From: JAGXTF01 sp038317095
Lineage (GTDB): Bacteria > Bacteroidota > Bacteroidia > NS11-12g > UBA955
Assembly (NCBI GenBank): GCA_038317095.1
Contig: JBBQBB010000007.1
Coordinates: forward strand, 1 to 64,000
Reading direction: 5' to 3'
Length of the DNA: 64,000 nt
Shown: piece after piece, positions 62,762 to 64,000 of the stretch
How positions within the stretch are numbered: position 1 is the stretch's first letter
Layout: the number at the start of each line of letters is the position of its first letter
The notes under the pieces: model-generated
Seen by the model: the letters and a program-made list of their open reading frames with translations, nothing else
Told to the model about the DNA's origin: nothing
Databases searched by the model: none
Position numbers and translations under genes: made by a program

Positions 62762-64000
62762 TCAATTACCCATGTCACTCAAAAACTGAATACGCATTAA
62801 TTTTAACTCTTCATGCGTAAACTCGCCTTCAAAATATTGGAAAGCAACTTCCATATCATCTAAGTCGGTTTTTTTGAAGTAATCAAAAATTTCATTTTGC
62901 AATTCTTCTTCTAAAAACTGATTTAAAAAATATCTGATATTTAGTTTTGTGCCGCTGTTTGCAATTTGTTCTAGCTCTTCAACCAAAGTATCAAAGTCAA
63001 TCCCTAGTTGCTTGGCAACTTCAATTAAATCTACTTTTTTGTCGATATTAATGATAAGATTTTTCTTCTTTACAGATTTTTCAGCGTTGCCTTTAAGTAC
63101 AATATCCTCAGGGCGTTCAATCTGATTTTCTTTAACAAATTTTTCGATGTATGCAATAAAGGGTTCGCCAAATTTCTGTGCTTTGTTTTTGCCAACACCA
63201 TTAATATTGGCCAATTCGGTTAAAGTGATTGGGAATTTGGTTGCCATATCTTCCAAACTAGGATCTTGGAAAATAACATAGGGCGGCAATCCTTTTTCTT
63301 TGGCAACTTTTTTGCGCAAATCTTTCAAATGAGCAAACAATTCCTCATCGCAAATGCTTTCCAATCTAAAATTTTCAAAATCATCTTCAGATACACTTGG
63401 GAAAACGGTATCAACCGCCAATTCGTGCTTAATTGGTTTCTTAATATAGGCTGCACCTTCTTCGGAAAGGCTTAGCAATCCGTATTTTTCAATATTTTTG
63501 TTTAAGTACCCACTTACCAAAGCCAACCGCAACAATGATTTCCAAAAAACCTTGTCTTTTTCCTTGCCAGCGGCAAAAAGTGGAAGTTTGTTGTGGTTAT
63601 AATCTTTGATACTGTCTGCAGCTTTGCCACCAATAAAATCTACAATATGCGTAACACTAAATTCGCCATTCAAACTTTTCAGTCCCTCTAGGGCCAATTT
63701 CATATCCGCAGTTACATCATGTTTGGGTTTTGGATGTGCGCAATTGTCGCACAAATTGTTGCAATTTTTCTCATCAAAAGCTTCACCAAAATAATGCAAT
63801 AGCAATTTACGACGGCATTGGCTACTTTCTGCAAATGCAGCTGTTTCAGCTATTAAAAGACCACCTATTTCTTGCTCGGCTACAGGCTTGTCTTTCATAA
63901 ACTTCTCCAATTTCTCTATGTCGTTGGGGTTGTAGAACAACAAACAATCGCCTTGCATTCCATCTCTGCCACCACGCCCAGTTTCTTGGTAGTAACCTTC
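62762..64000 (-). CDS. recQ: RecQ family DNA helicase, C-terminal part (partial)
   Basis: The gene enters from the right edge, and 413 codons are visible. The first residues, EGYYQETGRGGRDGMQGDCLL, are helicase motif VI. Next is the RQC zinc site (CRRKLLLHYFGEAF ... NCNNLCDNC) and the winged-helix part. An HRDC domain follows (ELFAHLKDLRKKVAKEKGLPPYVIF ... LANINGVGKNKAQKFGEPFI). Then comes an extra acidic tail of about 120 residues with a KKVDLIEVAKQLGI helix, as in Bacteroidota RecQ. The enzyme unwinds DNA 3'-5' in recombination repair. The ATPase part lies outside the window. Confidence 0.95.
   Translation of the reverse strand, partial: EGYYQETGRGGRDGMQGDCLLFYNPNDIEKLEKFMKDKPVAEQEIGGLLIAETAAFAESSQCRRKLLLHYFGEAFDEKNCNNLCDNCAHPKPKHDVTADMKLALEGLKSLNGEFSVTHIVDFIGGKAADSIKDYNHNKLPLFAAGKEKDKVFWKSLLRLALVSGYLNKNIEKYGLLSLSEEGAAYIKKPIKHELAVDTVFPSVSEDDFENFRLESICDEELFAHLKDLRKKVAKEKGLPPYVIFQDPSLEDMATKFPITLTELANINGVGKNKAQKFGEPFIAYIEKFVKENQIERPEDIVLKGNAEKSVKKKNLIINIDKKVDLIEVAKQLGIDFDTLVEELEQIANSGTKLNIRYFLNQFLEEELQNEIFDYFKKTDLDDMEVAFQYFEGEFTHEELKLMRIQFLSDMGN

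Overview
The window comes from a member of the Bacteroidota. The evidence is: three proteins with type IX secretion (T9SS) C-terminal sorting domains, many lipoproteins, repeated TAnnTTTG promoter boxes, an archaeal-type prolyl-tRNA synthetase, BshA (bacillithiol synthesis), a FadL-like outer membrane protein, an ECF sigma factor and a complete absence of useful Shine-Dalgarno sites at most genes. The DNA is AT-rich. The exact order cannot be fixed from this sequence; an environmental Chitinophagales/Sphingobacteriales-like lineage is a guess. No rRNA, tRNA, CRISPR array, transposase or phage gene was seen.

Layout. 1-170: end of a T9SS protein and a terminator. 170-6401 (-): five closely packed envelope genes (Met/Gly/Ser/Asn-rich lipoprotein, FadL-like porin, di-heme cytochrome c peroxidase lipoprotein, two unknown lipoproteins), divergent from proS. 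8054-10852 (-): nitroreductase, phosphosulfolactate synthase-like protein, TPR protein. 10929-16357 (+): M1 metallopeptidase, rmuC, small lipoprotein, LysE-type exporter. 16393-19107 (+): BNR/sortilin-type T9SS protein. 19110-20149 (-): methylmalonyl-CoA epimerase and a lipoprotein. 20265-23197 (+): iscS, a nonsense-broken four-helix-bundle gene, iscU, iscA-like and a small coiled-coil protein. 23450-43180 (+): one 6576-residue secreted protein that fills nearly a third of the window. 43261-46134 (-): leuS. 46199-52517 (+): obg, EI24/CysZ-like membrane protein, two SurA-like PPIases, MoxR ATPase. 52518-52820: repeat-bearing convergent intergenic region. 52821-55180 (-): lptB, lplA, nth. 55181-58417: sparse region with a decayed lipoprotein gene, an orphan secreted protein and a GT4 glycosyltransferase. 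58418-62000: beta-helix lipoprotein, nonsense-broken DoxX-like gene, tadA, bshA. 62210-64000 (-): ECF sigma factor and the C-terminal part of RecQ.

How the genes work together. Much of the window concerns the envelope: secretion of very large surface proteins, their periplasmic chaperoning (SurA-like PPIases), LPS export (LptB) and surface lipoproteins. The rest is housekeeping (aminoacyl-tRNA synthetases, Fe-S assembly, ribosome GTPase, DNA repair, tRNA editing, lipoylation).

Two observations stand out. First, leuS carries three alignable copies of one palindromic repeat, all inserted in frame in predicted surface loops, so repeat DNA has become part of an essential enzyme. Second, the giant gene has four beta-helix blocks followed by about 24 four-cysteine Ig-like modules, which grew by duplication of two-module units of exactly 531 and 522 bp. 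In addition, three separate genes are broken only by in-frame stop codons.
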